Shown here one piece after another: positions 1-5,831 of a stretch of DNA of 5,942 nucleotides. The notes beneath the pieces are model-generated. The model had not been told where the DNA came from and did no database searches. It saw only the letters and a list, made by a program, of their open reading frames with translations. Origin of the DNA: JBFJVZ01 sp041623895 (GTDB taxonomy: Bacteria; Planctomycetota; Planctomycetia; Pirellulales; Pirellulaceae); NCBI GenBank assembly GCA_041623895.1, contig JBFJVZ010000440.1:1-5942 (forward strand), read 5' to 3'. The translations under genes and the position numbers were made by a program. Each line of letters starts with the position of its first letter. Within the stretch, counting starts at the first letter, position 1.

Positions 1-1237
1 GACCATTACTTTCGACAGCTGCAACACCGGGGATGTGTGCCGATAACGAAGCGGAATGCAGTAATGAGGCTCCCACGCAGCTCAAGTCCTGGACGCACAA
101 GAAAAGATTTTCGTGGCAAGCAACTGCACCCAACAACAATGCCTCGGCATGACCTTTGCAAGCCTTCAAGGCGATGCCGCTATAGCCTTGCTCGATTGCC
201 ACTCGCAGGCTTCGCAGGTCAACCAAGGACTCATCGATCACGACTGGTAATCGCTGTGCGACTCGATGCATCGTTGTTTGCGGGTGGCTCTCCAAATCGC
301 GATGAGTCGGTTGTTCGATGTACTGGATGCAGGGCAGGGATTCGGGAGCTTGGTTGCTGAGTCGATCGAGCATCGATAACACGTACTCTTCATTTTCGCA
401 GCGTTCGTTGAAGTCCAGCGAAAAAGCCCAGGCACCTTTTCGGCATTCACTGGCGACTTGATGCACGCTGGCGACACGGTGAACATCCCAGTCCAAATCA
501 TCGCCGGCAAGTTTGATTTTTAAATGAGTCAGACCATCGCTGTCGATCCATTGGCCCAGCGTTTCCGGCAACCCGTCATCGACCGGCTGAGTAACATCGG
601 CTGCCGTGAGCGGATCGAGCGCTCCAACCAGATGATAAAGCGGCAGCGATTCGGCGGGCGTCGGCGAGATAAGATCACCCAAATGAACGCCCTGGTAAGC
701 ATCGTCCAGGTAGTGCGAAAGATCGTGTGGCAAATGCTCCCTTGAGAGTAGCGCGTAACTGCTCTTTCCGGCTGCCTTTCCGTGCGCGTCAAAAAGCGCC
801 GCTTCGATCGGTGAAGCAGCCAACAAGACGGCTAATTCCGGAATGCCATCGGCGATCTTACGTTCGCGTCCCAGGTCATGTGCGATTGTCGACCGAAGCC
901 CATTCATGCGATGGCAGATGTCCAGCGGATGGCCTTGCTGATCGGCATCCACGTAGGCTTGTTTGATTCGTTCTGCAAGTTCCAGCACGATCGCCAATTT
1001 CTCGTTGTCTGCCAACGGTGTTCCGTCATCTTTCGATCCGCTTGGCCAGGCCCAAGTGACTCCCATCGTCATCGACCCGAGTCCGCGGGCCGCGCCGAGT
1101 CCACTTTCAGCATTACAGTCGGCGGAGAGAACGGTTACCTCGGTCACGATGCGTCCACCGAATTTCATCGGCGAGCGGTAGGCGTAGTCCTCGGTGCGAA
1201 GGCTGAGATCAAAATTGCGAAGTGCGGTGGAGTTCAT
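1..1237 (-). CDS. Enolase-superfamily enzyme, mandelate racemase/muconate lactonizing type (3' end outside window)
   Basis: The reading frame is open from an ATG at 1237 to base 1, giving 412 residues without a stop; the C-terminus lies beyond the left edge. An in-frame TGA 30 bases upstream and no other start between make this start well bounded, although no clear Shine-Dalgarno is seen. The order of catalytic residues is that of the muconate-lactonizing subgroup: K240-x-K242 (LKIKLAG), metal ligands D275 (SLDFNE), E308 (YIEQPT) and D335 (VIDES), then K358 (ALKACKG). Lysine at 358, not a His-Asp pair, points away from true mandelate racemases. In this family the metal ion stabilises an enolate made by proton abstraction next to a carboxylate. 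Residues 141-158 (SPIEAALFDAHGKAAGKS) match the end of the capping domain, followed by a stretch of about 35 residues before the barrel (LPLYHLVG) that looks longer than usual. The C-terminal barrel loop contains D384, H394 and H401. The substrate cannot be named; racemase, epimerase and cycloisomerase are all possible. Confidence 0.9.
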   Translation of the reverse strand, partial: MNSTALRNFDLSLRTEDYAYRSPMKFGGRIVTEVTVLSADCNAESGLGAARGLGSMTMGVTWAWPSGSKDDGTPLADNEKLAIVLELAERIKQAYVDADQQGHPLDICHRMNGLRSTIAHDLGRERKIADGIPELAVLLAASPIEAALFDAHGKAAGKSSYALLSREHLPHDLSHYLDDAYQGVHLGDLISPTPAESLPLYHLVGALDPLTAADVTQPVDDGLPETLGQWIDSDGLTHLKIKLAGDDLDWDVHRVASVHQVASECRKGAWAFSLDFNERCENEEYVLSMLDRLSNQAPESLPCIQYIEQPTHRDLESHPQTTMHRVAQRLPVVIDESLVDLRSLRVAIEQGYSGIALKACKGHAEALLLGAVACHENLFLCVQDLSCVGASLLHSASLSAHIPGVAAVESNG

Positions 1238-1343
1238 GTGCGTCGGCGGCCAGTAGAAAGATGGTCAATGATTTCAGATGCGTATCGTTAGCCCATCCGG
1301 CGTGCTTTCTCAAGCGGCCCGGGCCGCACCGCGGCCGATAAGC
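1238..1343 (-). promoter_or_regulatory. Upstream region of the enolase-family gene with weak promoter-like boxes
   Basis: This gap lies between the terminator of the response regulator gene and the ATG at 1237, so the enolase-family gene probably has its own promoter here. On the minus strand a TTGAGA at 1313-1308 (5 of 6 to the sigma-70 -35 consensus) is followed after 17 bases by TAACGA at 1290-1285, which matches the -10 consensus poorly (2 of 6). The -35 match is suggestive; the -10 is not convincing, and a planctomycete promoter may not follow the E. coli consensus. GC-rich palindromes lie immediately upstream of the -35-like box. Confidence 0.25.
1314..1336. repeat. Overlapping GC-rich inverted repeats
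   Basis: Bases 1314-1327 are a perfect 14-bp palindrome (gcggcccgggccgc). Its right arm, ggccgc at 1322-1327, is also complementary to gcggcc at 1331-1336 across a 3-base gap. The middle arm can therefore pair left or right but not both. The element sits between the response-regulator terminator and the enolase-family gene; a role in DNA binding or RNA folding is inference only. Confidence 0.5.
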
Positions 1344-1383
1344 AAAAAAAAAAGCGTCGCTCTCTACCGAGCGACGCTTTTTT
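1344..1383 (-). terminator. Strong intrinsic terminator (bidirectional shape) after the response regulator gene
   Basis: Arms at 1353-1362 (agcgtcgctc) and 1369-1378 (gagcgacgct) are perfectly complementary over 10 bp around a 6-base loop. Ten consecutive A residues precede the stem on the plus strand (1344-1353) and six T follow it (1378-1383), so the stem can extend with A-T pairs and either strand would carry a U-tract. The minus-strand tract is the longer, and the hairpin begins about 47 bases after the stop of the response regulator gene, so its main job is surely to end that transcript and insulate the enolase-family gene. Confidence 0.92.
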
Positions 1384-1429
1384 GAAGCCCTCATCACCGG
1401 GGGCAGTACCCCCAAGCGACATCGTGTTA

Positions 1430-2062
1430 CTAGACCAGATTCTTGCGAACAGCCCACACAGCAGCTTGCGTGCGGTCGGTAACGCCGATCTTTCGCAAGA
1501 TGTGTTGTACATGCTCTTTCACAGTCTCGTAGCTGATCTCAAGCATCTTCGCAATTTCTTTATTGGTCAATCCTTGGGCCATTTGACGAAGCACTTCGCT
1601 TTCACGTTGCGTTAGCGGTACTTCGATATCCTGGCTCAATCGCGGGGTCGCCAAAGCTCCGGTAACCCGGCGAAGCTCTTCACGAGTCCACGCCGATTCA
1701 CCCGCTGCCGCTGTATTCAACGCTTCGAGCAACCGCTCACGTGGAGCAGATTTCAAAACGTAACCGGCGGCACCTAAAGCAACTGCGCGGGCGATGTACG
1801 TTGGATTGTCATAAGCTGAAAACAACACGACTGGCAAATCAGCGTGATCAAGTTTTAAACGCCCCAACGTATTCAGGCCATCGCCACCTTCCATGCGGAT
1901 ATCTAACAGGACAACATCCGGCACGGACTTTTCGACAGCAGCCAAAGCTTCGGCAGCAGATGTTGCCTCGGCGACCACCTCCAGGTCCGTGTTCTCGAAC
2001 ATCATCCTGAGGCCTAATCGAATCACTTCATGATCATCGACGACCAAAACTTTCTTACTCAT
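1430..2062 (-). CDS. NarL/FixJ-family two-component response regulator
   Basis: A complete 210-residue cytoplasmic regulator, the usual length for the family. The receiver domain (about residues 1-120) has the acidic pair D9-D10 (VVDDHE), phosphoacceptor D54 (VVLLDIRM), switch residue S82 (LFSAYD), Y101 and conserved K104 (GYVLKS). A LuxR-type helix-turn-helix covers about 148-203: LTQRESEVLRQMAQG, then NKEIAKML, then the recognition helix around SYETVKEHVQHILRKI. All residues needed for phosphorylation and DNA binding are present, so it should act as a phospho-activated transcription regulator. The ATG at 2062 is preceded by GGAG at 2071-2068 with 5-base spacing. No sensor kinase lies in the window, so its signal and targets are unknown; the flanking gaps of 374 bases upstream and a terminator downstream show it is a single-gene unit here. 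Homology to a specific named regulator (NarL, DegU, UhpA and others) cannot be settled from sequence alone. Confidence 0.96.
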   Translation of the reverse strand: MSKKVLVVDDHEVIRLGLRMMFENTDLEVVAEATSAAEALAAVEKSVPDVVLLDIRMEGGDGLNTLGRLKLDHADLPVVLFSAYDNPTYIARAVALGAAGYVLKSAPRERLLEALNTAAAGESAWTREELRRVTGALATPRLSQDIEVPLTQRESEVLRQMAQGLTNKEIAKMLEISYETVKEHVQHILRKIGVTDRTQAAVWAVRKNLV

Positions 2063-2436
2063 CTACTCTCCAATCCTCGGTAAAAACCAAACTCCGCCCC
2101 ACGGTTTGTGCCCCGTGAACGTCTAGTCAGCTGGTAGCTCGGGAGGTGGGTGTTGCACGAAATTCATCAAAAAAACAAATTCGCTGCGACCGATAGCAAA
2201 TTAGCGGCCACCTGCCCCCCCCATCGAGCCACTCATCATCCTATCCCCCATGCAAGCCATTTCGCCAGCATATTTTCGTTATTTTAGGGAGATTGCGGGC
2301 CCCCACAGAGAATGTTCACGGGAGCGGAATCTTCTTTTGAGCCGAGACTCAGGTGGAGATCGCCCCAAAACACGGGATTTGTGACTGTTACGCTGCAGTG
2401 TCGTCGTCAAACAACCATGGCGGTTTTGCGGCACAT
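2063..2436 (-). other. Gene-free 374-base gap upstream of the response regulator gene
   Basis: No convincing gene is seen on either strand. The left end holds the ribosome binding site of the regulator (minus strand AGGATTGGAG at 2077-2068). A small inverted repeat, cacgg 2100-2104 with ccgtg 2113-2117, could form a weak hairpin in the leader. There is a run of eight C (plus strand) near 2215-2222 and a run of seven A at about 2170-2176. TAAAAT and TATGCT hexamers on the minus strand near 2265-2290 resemble -10 boxes but have no acceptable -35 partner. No intrinsic terminator with a U-tract follows the Q-rich gene; only a 4-bp aacc/ggtt stem is present near 2413-2425. Confidence 0.6.
2066..2077 (-). 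promoter_or_regulatory. Ribosome binding site of the response regulator gene
   Basis: Reading on the minus strand, AGGATTGGAGAG precedes the ATG at 2062. GGAG is 5 bases from the start, a good Shine-Dalgarno spacing. The 10-base core AGGATTGGAG occurs identically in front of the ATG at 4350. Confidence 0.75.
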
Positions 2437-4350
2437 CTATGCCGCGATTTCGGATCCGGCTGCTCGCTTCGACGCTACCAATTCACGGTATCGCTGCAAT
2501 AGATTGGAGAGATGATGGATCAGATAAACATTGGCAATGATCGAGAGCAGCAACAGCCCGTTAAAGATCGGCTGTGCTGTCAATGTTTGACGGTGGGGTG
2601 CCGTTTTGTTCCCAGTCGAAGCTTGCCAGATCGTATCGTTTCGTGAATTGACGGGGGTCCGGTCACTGAGTGAAACAACTTTCGGCCCGCCCGCTGCCTC
2701 GGCCTGTCCCCGCGCAATTCGCTCATAAGCCGCAGCATCCAGTGCCGAGCCCCGCTCCAGTGAAGAGCCCCGGGGGTCCGAGCCAAAGCCATCAATTGCC
2801 GTTTTTCCAAAGCCTGAGCTTGGGAACTCTCTTTCCCGAACCATGGAATCAAAATTGCTGGAAGAATTCGTGCGACCGCGCGTTAATTCCAGTGCGCGTT
2901 CCCTGCTGACCGGTTGGCCATATTGATCGAGTATCCGTCCCTCGCGATCGATCGGGTTGCCGTAAGCATCCCGAGACCATGCACCGTACGGCAGCCTGGC
3001 AATATCGGCGTGGCTAAGCCGCGGATCAAACGCAGATTGCGTCGTTGAATTGTTGGCCGTCGAGTTCTCGTGCGACGTTGGGAACATTCCCGCAGGCGGT
3101 ACCAGTCCGTCCGTTGATCCAGCGAATCCCCGTTGGCCATTTGCCGACGACGAGCCACCATAGCCGCGGGGATAGCGCAAGTCGCCTGCTGTTTCTTGCT
3201 TTTGTTGCGCCAGTTGCTGTTGTTGCAGTCGCTGTTGCTCTAGCAGTCTTTGTTGCTCTAGCAGTCGCTGCTGCCCTTGTTGTTGCTGTTGCTCTTGTTG
3301 TCGCAGTTGCTGCTGGTACTGCGCGCGCTGGTACTCGGCAATCGACATCGTCTGCCCGTTGGAGCTACCTTGCCCGGTCTCGCCCGGAAAACCAATGCCT
3401 TCAGGGATCTTTGCGAACGTCGACGTGCTTCCCAATGGCTGCGGTGACCCGCCGCGTGGATTGCCGGCGTCGCTCGCCAATCCTGCTGAAGTCGACGTCT
3501 GGCCGCGGCCGGAACGCGGGTCGGGTGGCCCCACGATCTGTGACCGATCGAAGCTGCTGATCGGGTCGGTTGATGCCTTTTGGTTTCCCGATGTTGCGTT
3601 CAAGTCATACCATTTACTGTCACGGGTGTTTGCTGGGGCAGTCGTGGGACCACCGGTGCGAACGCGGGCAAGCCCGTCGTTGTTCTGGCCCGTGAATGGG
3701 GGAATTTCCTGGTTCGTAGTGACGTTTGCATTTCGCTGATTGGCAGCGGCCCGGTTTTGACCGCCCAGCGCTCTCTGCATGGCTTCCGTCGTACGCTCCA
3801 AGATCCCAGAGCCCGCAGGCGCAGAGCGGTTGGGCGATTGATTGATGTCGTTTCGCGTGCGCTGTGCTAGATCCGTCGAAAGCTCGGCCATCGCGTCCCG
3901 CAAACCGTTTCCGTTTGCCGCAGCATCATTTCTTTGACCACCGGACAACGACGGCGGCAATCCCATTCCGGGACCTTGTCCCGGATCATTTGCATCGGGC
4001 TTCATGACCACGGACGGTTGTGAATCCTGAACTTCGATTTCCGGGGCCGGCAACGGCGCGGAATCGGACGCACTTTGATGGGCCGCTACGATGACGCTGT
4101 GGCGGCCTCTGGCAGCGACATCAGATGTGTTTCGCTGCAGGGGTTCATTACCAACTTGAACAATCACCCGTGAAACGTGACCGCGAATCTCCGGCGGAAT
4201 CACACTGCTGACGGATCCACTTTGCCGAACCTGATCAAGCTGGTCCGGGGGAATCTGAATGATGTAATCAACACCTCCCCGACCATCCGGTTGCCAGCCA
4301 AAAGTGATGCCCATCGCAGCTGCCATAAGCAGCAAGGGAACTCCGCCCAT
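2437..4350 (-). CDS. Membrane-anchored Q-rich protein of unknown function (planctomycete type)
   Basis: The function is not recognised. From the ATG at 4350 it has 637 residues. A hydrophobic segment at 3-19 (VPLLLMAAAMGITFGW) leads into a compact, conserved-looking region at 19-72 (WQPDGRGGVDYIIQIPP, VIPPEIRGHVSRVIVQVG), the only part that looks folded besides the C-terminus. Residues about 75-570 are low-complexity and rich in S, G, N, Q, R and P, probably disordered, with a Q-rich probable coiled coil at 342-385 containing RLLEQQ repeats, and two D-x-Y-G-x-P motifs at 461 and 475. A second hydrophobic segment at 596-618 is followed by a basic tail (RYRELVASKR). Two anchors with a roughly 570-residue middle suggest a hairpin topology with the middle outside the cytoplasm; this is inference. 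Start choice: the frame extends to a TTG at 4413 (658 residues), which lacks a Shine-Dalgarno, whereas ATG 4350 has AGGA 8 bases upstream. The longer form would add a basic N-terminal tail (RPQKQHHSR) that fits an N-in anchor, so it is not excluded. I recall similar N- and C-terminal segments in other Planctomycetes but no assigned role. Confidence 0.85.
   Translation of the reverse strand: MGGVPLLLMAAAMGITFGWQPDGRGGVDYIIQIPPDQLDQVRQSGSVSSVIPPEIRGHVSRVIVQVGNEPLQRNTSDVAARGRHSVIVAAHQSASDSAPLPAPEIEVQDSQPSVVMKPDANDPGQGPGMGLPPSLSGGQRNDAAANGNGLRDAMAELSTDLAQRTRNDINQSPNRSAPAGSGILERTTEAMQRALGGQNRAAANQRNANVTTNQEIPPFTGQNNDGLARVRTGGPTTAPANTRDSKWYDLNATSGNQKASTDPISSFDRSQIVGPPDPRSGRGQTSTSAGLASDAGNPRGGSPQPLGSTSTFAKIPEGIGFPGETGQGSSNGQTMSIAEYQRAQYQQQLRQQEQQQQQGQQRLLEQQRLLEQQRLQQQQLAQQKQETAGDLRYPRGYGGSSSANGQRGFAGSTDGLVPPAGMFPTSHENSTANNSTTQSAFDPRLSHADIARLPYGAWSRDAYGNPIDREGRILDQYGQPVSRERALELTRGRTNSSSNFDSMVREREFPSSGFGKTAIDGFGSDPRGSSLERGSALDAAAYERIARGQAEAAGGPKVVSLSDRTPVNSRNDTIWQASTGNKTAPHRQTLTAQPIFNGLLLLSIIANVYLIHHLSNLLQRYRELVASKRAAGSEIAA
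3196..3327 (-). repeat. Glutamine-rich low-complexity tract with an 18-base tandem repeat
   Basis: This stretch encodes residues 342-385 of the Q-rich protein (ATG 4350 numbering), over half of them glutamine. Bases 3232-3249 and 3250-3267 are tandem 18-base units identical at 16 positions, each encoding RLLEQQ; the two differences are synonymous. A third, degenerate unit (RLQQQQ) follows at 3214-3231. The pattern suggests expansion by replication slippage or unequal exchange. Confidence 0.85.
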
Positions 4351-4352
4351 CG

Positions 4353-4362
4353 CTCCAATCCT
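4353..4362 (-). promoter_or_regulatory. Ribosome binding site that supports the ATG start at 4350
   Basis: The minus strand reads AGGATTGGAG, then two bases, then ATG. AGGA lies 8 bases from the ATG, a usual Shine-Dalgarno distance, while GGAG is too close at 2 bases. The same 10-mer precedes the response regulator start. This is the main reason for choosing ATG 4350 over the upstream in-frame TTG at 4413. Confidence 0.55.
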
Positions 4363-4578
4363 TGAATGATGTTGTTTTTGGGGACGCGTATCCTGCGTCG
4401 GCGCAGCGTACAATCGCGAGTTTCACCGAGGATCGTAATCGTGGCTCAAGGTTTAGGTAAAGGGAGATTTGGTAGGTAAATCACGGAACCAGTCGAAGCT
4501 ACGCAAGACTGGGTAAACCAAGCGGACAGCGAGGCTTACAGGAATCGCGGAGATGACGAGGTTCACGGTGATTGATTG

Positions 4579-4613
4579 AGCGAACGGCCTCGCCTGGTGG
4601 GAGCCTTTTCGCT
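4579..4613. repeat. Imperfect stem-loop downstream of the desulfurase gene
   Basis: Outer arms agcgaa (4579-4584) and ttcgct (4608-4613) are perfectly complementary; inside them ggc (4586-4588) pairs with gcc (4603-4605), and tc (4590-4591) with ga (4601-4602) around a bulged base, leaving a 9-base loop. It starts 48 bases after the desulfurase stop. It lacks a T-run on either strand, so it is not a canonical intrinsic terminator; it could protect the 3' end of the transcript or be incidental. Confidence 0.4.
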
Positions 4614-4651
4614 TGCTGGGTAGACAGTAGCTAGAAAAACAGCCTCGCCTG
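4583..4651 (+). repeat. Pair of 14-base direct repeats (aacRgcctcgcctg)
   Basis: Copies at 4583-4596 (aacggcctcgcctg) and 4638-4651 (aacagcctcgcctg) agree at 13 of 14 bases, 55 bases apart. A degenerate inverted copy, cagcgaggct at 4527-4536, shares the gcgaggc core. The first copy lies inside the stem-loop at 4579-4613. They may be remnants of a dispersed intergenic repeat; with three copies in one gap the evidence is modest. Confidence 0.45.
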
Positions 4652-4661
4652 CGGCATCGCG

Positions 4662-5831
4662 TTAAACGATCATTGCCAGCTTGTGGAATGAATCTAGCAA
4701 TTGTTTGCTAGCGGCATCGATGTCCTGCTCCGTGTTGAATCGGCCGATGCCGAATCGCACGCTTCTTCGTGCCTCTGATTCGCTCAATCCGATTGCAGTC
4801 AGAACATGGCTCGGCTTCGGTTCGGCGCTGCTGCAGGCCGATCCGCTGCTGAAGGCAATTTCAGGCGTCGCAGAAATCCAAGCGGCTCCCTCAATTTCAG
4901 GCAAAATCAAATTGAGGTTCCCGGGCAAGCGATCGGGACCATGTAGATCGGGACCATTAACGATCAGCCCCTCGATTGCCTGTGACAGCTGCTGGTACAA
5001 ACGGTCTCGCAAAGCACGAACCGTTGCCGACGCGATGTTCATTTCTTCAACACACAGCCGCAGTGCGGTTGTGATCCCGATCACACCAGCCGGGTTCATC
5101 GTTCCGCTGCGCAAATTGTGCTGTTGACCACCGCCAATGATCTGTGGTTTCAGTCGAACACGTCGCGCACCGTTTCCGACGACCAAGAATCCGACGCCTT
5201 TTGGCCCGTAGAATTTATGGGCAGTGGCGCTGATCAAGTCCACGTCGCAGTTACGCACATCGACGGGGATTCGTCCGACAGCTTGAGTCGCATCGCTGTG
5301 CAGCAACGCCCCTTTGGCGTGACAGATCTGGGCGATTTCATTCATCGGCGCAATCGCGCCGATTTCGTTGTTGGCCCACATCACGGAGACCAGCGCGGTA
5401 TCCTCGTCGACAACTTCGGCCAGACGGTGCAGATCGATCACACCCGCCTTGGGATCACCACGCCCGATGACCGGCACGTGCGTGACGCGGAAACCTTCGT
5501 TTTGAAGATCGTCACAGACGTCCAAGACTGCCGGATGCTCGGTCGTCACGGTCACGATATGCCGGCGTTTCTGTCGCGGGTGTGTGCACACGCCGCGGAT
5601 CGCCAGGTTATTGCTTTCGGTGGCACCGCTGGTGATCACGACCGAATCAGCGGTTGCTCCCAGCAACGATGCCAATTCGCCGATTGCTTTTTCGATCGCG
5701 TCTCCGGCAATTCGACCGGCTTCGTGGGCACCGCTATGGGGGTTGCCAAAATGCTCGGAGAACCAAGGCAGCATCGCGTCGACCACACGTGGGTCGCATC
5801 TGGTCGTGGCGTGATTATCCAGGTAGATCAT
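4662..5831 (-). CDS. nifS: Cysteine desulfurase, NifS/IscS type
   Basis: A complete 389-residue PLP enzyme of the class V aminotransferase fold, which converts L-cysteine to L-alanine and leaves a persulfide on its active-site cysteine for transfer to Fe-S scaffold or thiolation partners in the cytoplasm. Visible landmarks: N-terminal YLDNHATT (3-10), NPHS (30-33), SGATESNN (68-75), H99 in TTEHPAV (stacks on PLP), N154-N155 with E156, D180 and Q183 in HSDATQAVG, PLP lysine K206 in SATAHKFYGPKG, R241-S242-G243-T244 and catalytic C333 in SSGSACSS. The C333 loop is long, as in group I (IscS/NifS) and unlike SufS. The protein lacks the extended C-terminal tail of E. coli IscS (404 residues) that contacts IscU. 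No scaffold (iscU, nifU) or iscR gene is adjacent, so I cannot tell whether it serves Fe-S assembly, tRNA thiolation or both. The ATG at 5831 is chosen because the frame meets a TAA 42 bases upstream with no other start between; no clear Shine-Dalgarno is seen. Confidence 0.97.
   Translation of the reverse strand: MIYLDNHATTRCDPRVVDAMLPWFSEHFGNPHSGAHEAGRIAGDAIEKAIGELASLLGATADSVVITSGATESNNLAIRGVCTHPRQKRRHIVTVTTEHPAVLDVCDDLQNEGFRVTHVPVIGRGDPKAGVIDLHRLAEVVDEDTALVSVMWANNEIGAIAPMNEIAQICHAKGALLHSDATQAVGRIPVDVRNCDVDLISATAHKFYGPKGVGFLVVGNGARRVRLKPQIIGGGQQHNLRSGTMNPAGVIGITTALRLCVEEMNIASATVRALRDRLYQQLSQAIEGLIVNGPDLHGPDRLPGNLNLILPEIEGAAWISATPEIAFSSGSACSSAEPKPSHVLTAIGLSESEARRSVRFGIGRFNTEQDIDAASKQLLDSFHKLAMIV

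Larger units (their letters stand above)
4351..4661 (-). other. Gap between desulfurase and Q-rich genes
   Basis: No gene is seen except the possible N-terminal extension of the Q-rich protein up to 4413. On the minus strand TTTACC (4461-4456) and TACGAT (4437-4432), 18 bases apart, each match the sigma-70 boxes at 4 of 6 positions and would place a start site near 4425; this is a weak promoter candidate for the Q-rich gene. TTTACC occurs three times (4461-4456, 4480-4475, 4517-4512). A hairpin and a pair of short direct repeats lie nearer the desulfurase stop and are listed separately. No tRNA-like or other RNA fold was recognised. Confidence 0.5.

Noticed and set aside
37..360. Plus-strand frames and out-of-phase minus-strand frames in 37-1291
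   Set aside because: All overlap the enolase-family gene, whose minus-strand frame is open for 412 codons with a full catalytic set in the right order.
1209..1512. Minus-strand short frames across the terminator region
   Set aside because: They read through a strong terminator hairpin and overlap real genes out of frame; the translation is low in recognisable content.
2112..2322. 9-base inverted repeat cccgtgaac (2112-2120) and gttcacggg (2314-2322)
   Set aside because: The arms are about 190 bases apart, and a 9-base match is not surprising within a gap of this size; no supporting structure was seen between them.
2312..2515. 67-residue plus-strand frame spanning the end of the Q-rich gene
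   Set aside because: It overlaps the conserved C-terminus of the Q-rich protein, lacks a ribosome binding site and has no recognisable sequence.
3196..3327. Possible CRISPR or minisatellite array in the repetitive tract
   Set aside because: The repeats are in frame within a coding sequence, encode Gln-rich peptide, have no spacers, and are explained by tandem duplication of codons.
3045..3560. 171-residue plus-strand frame with a hydrophobic alanine/valine-rich stretch
   Set aside because: The apparent membrane segment is the antisense reading of the glutamine-rich tract (CAG/CAA read as CTG/TTG and GCT/GTT in other frames), not a real hydrophobic protein.
4414..4661. Possible tRNA or small RNA gene in the gap after the desulfurase
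   Set aside because: No acceptor/T-arm/anticodon arrangement could be traced, and the only hairpin lacks a terminator-like U-run.
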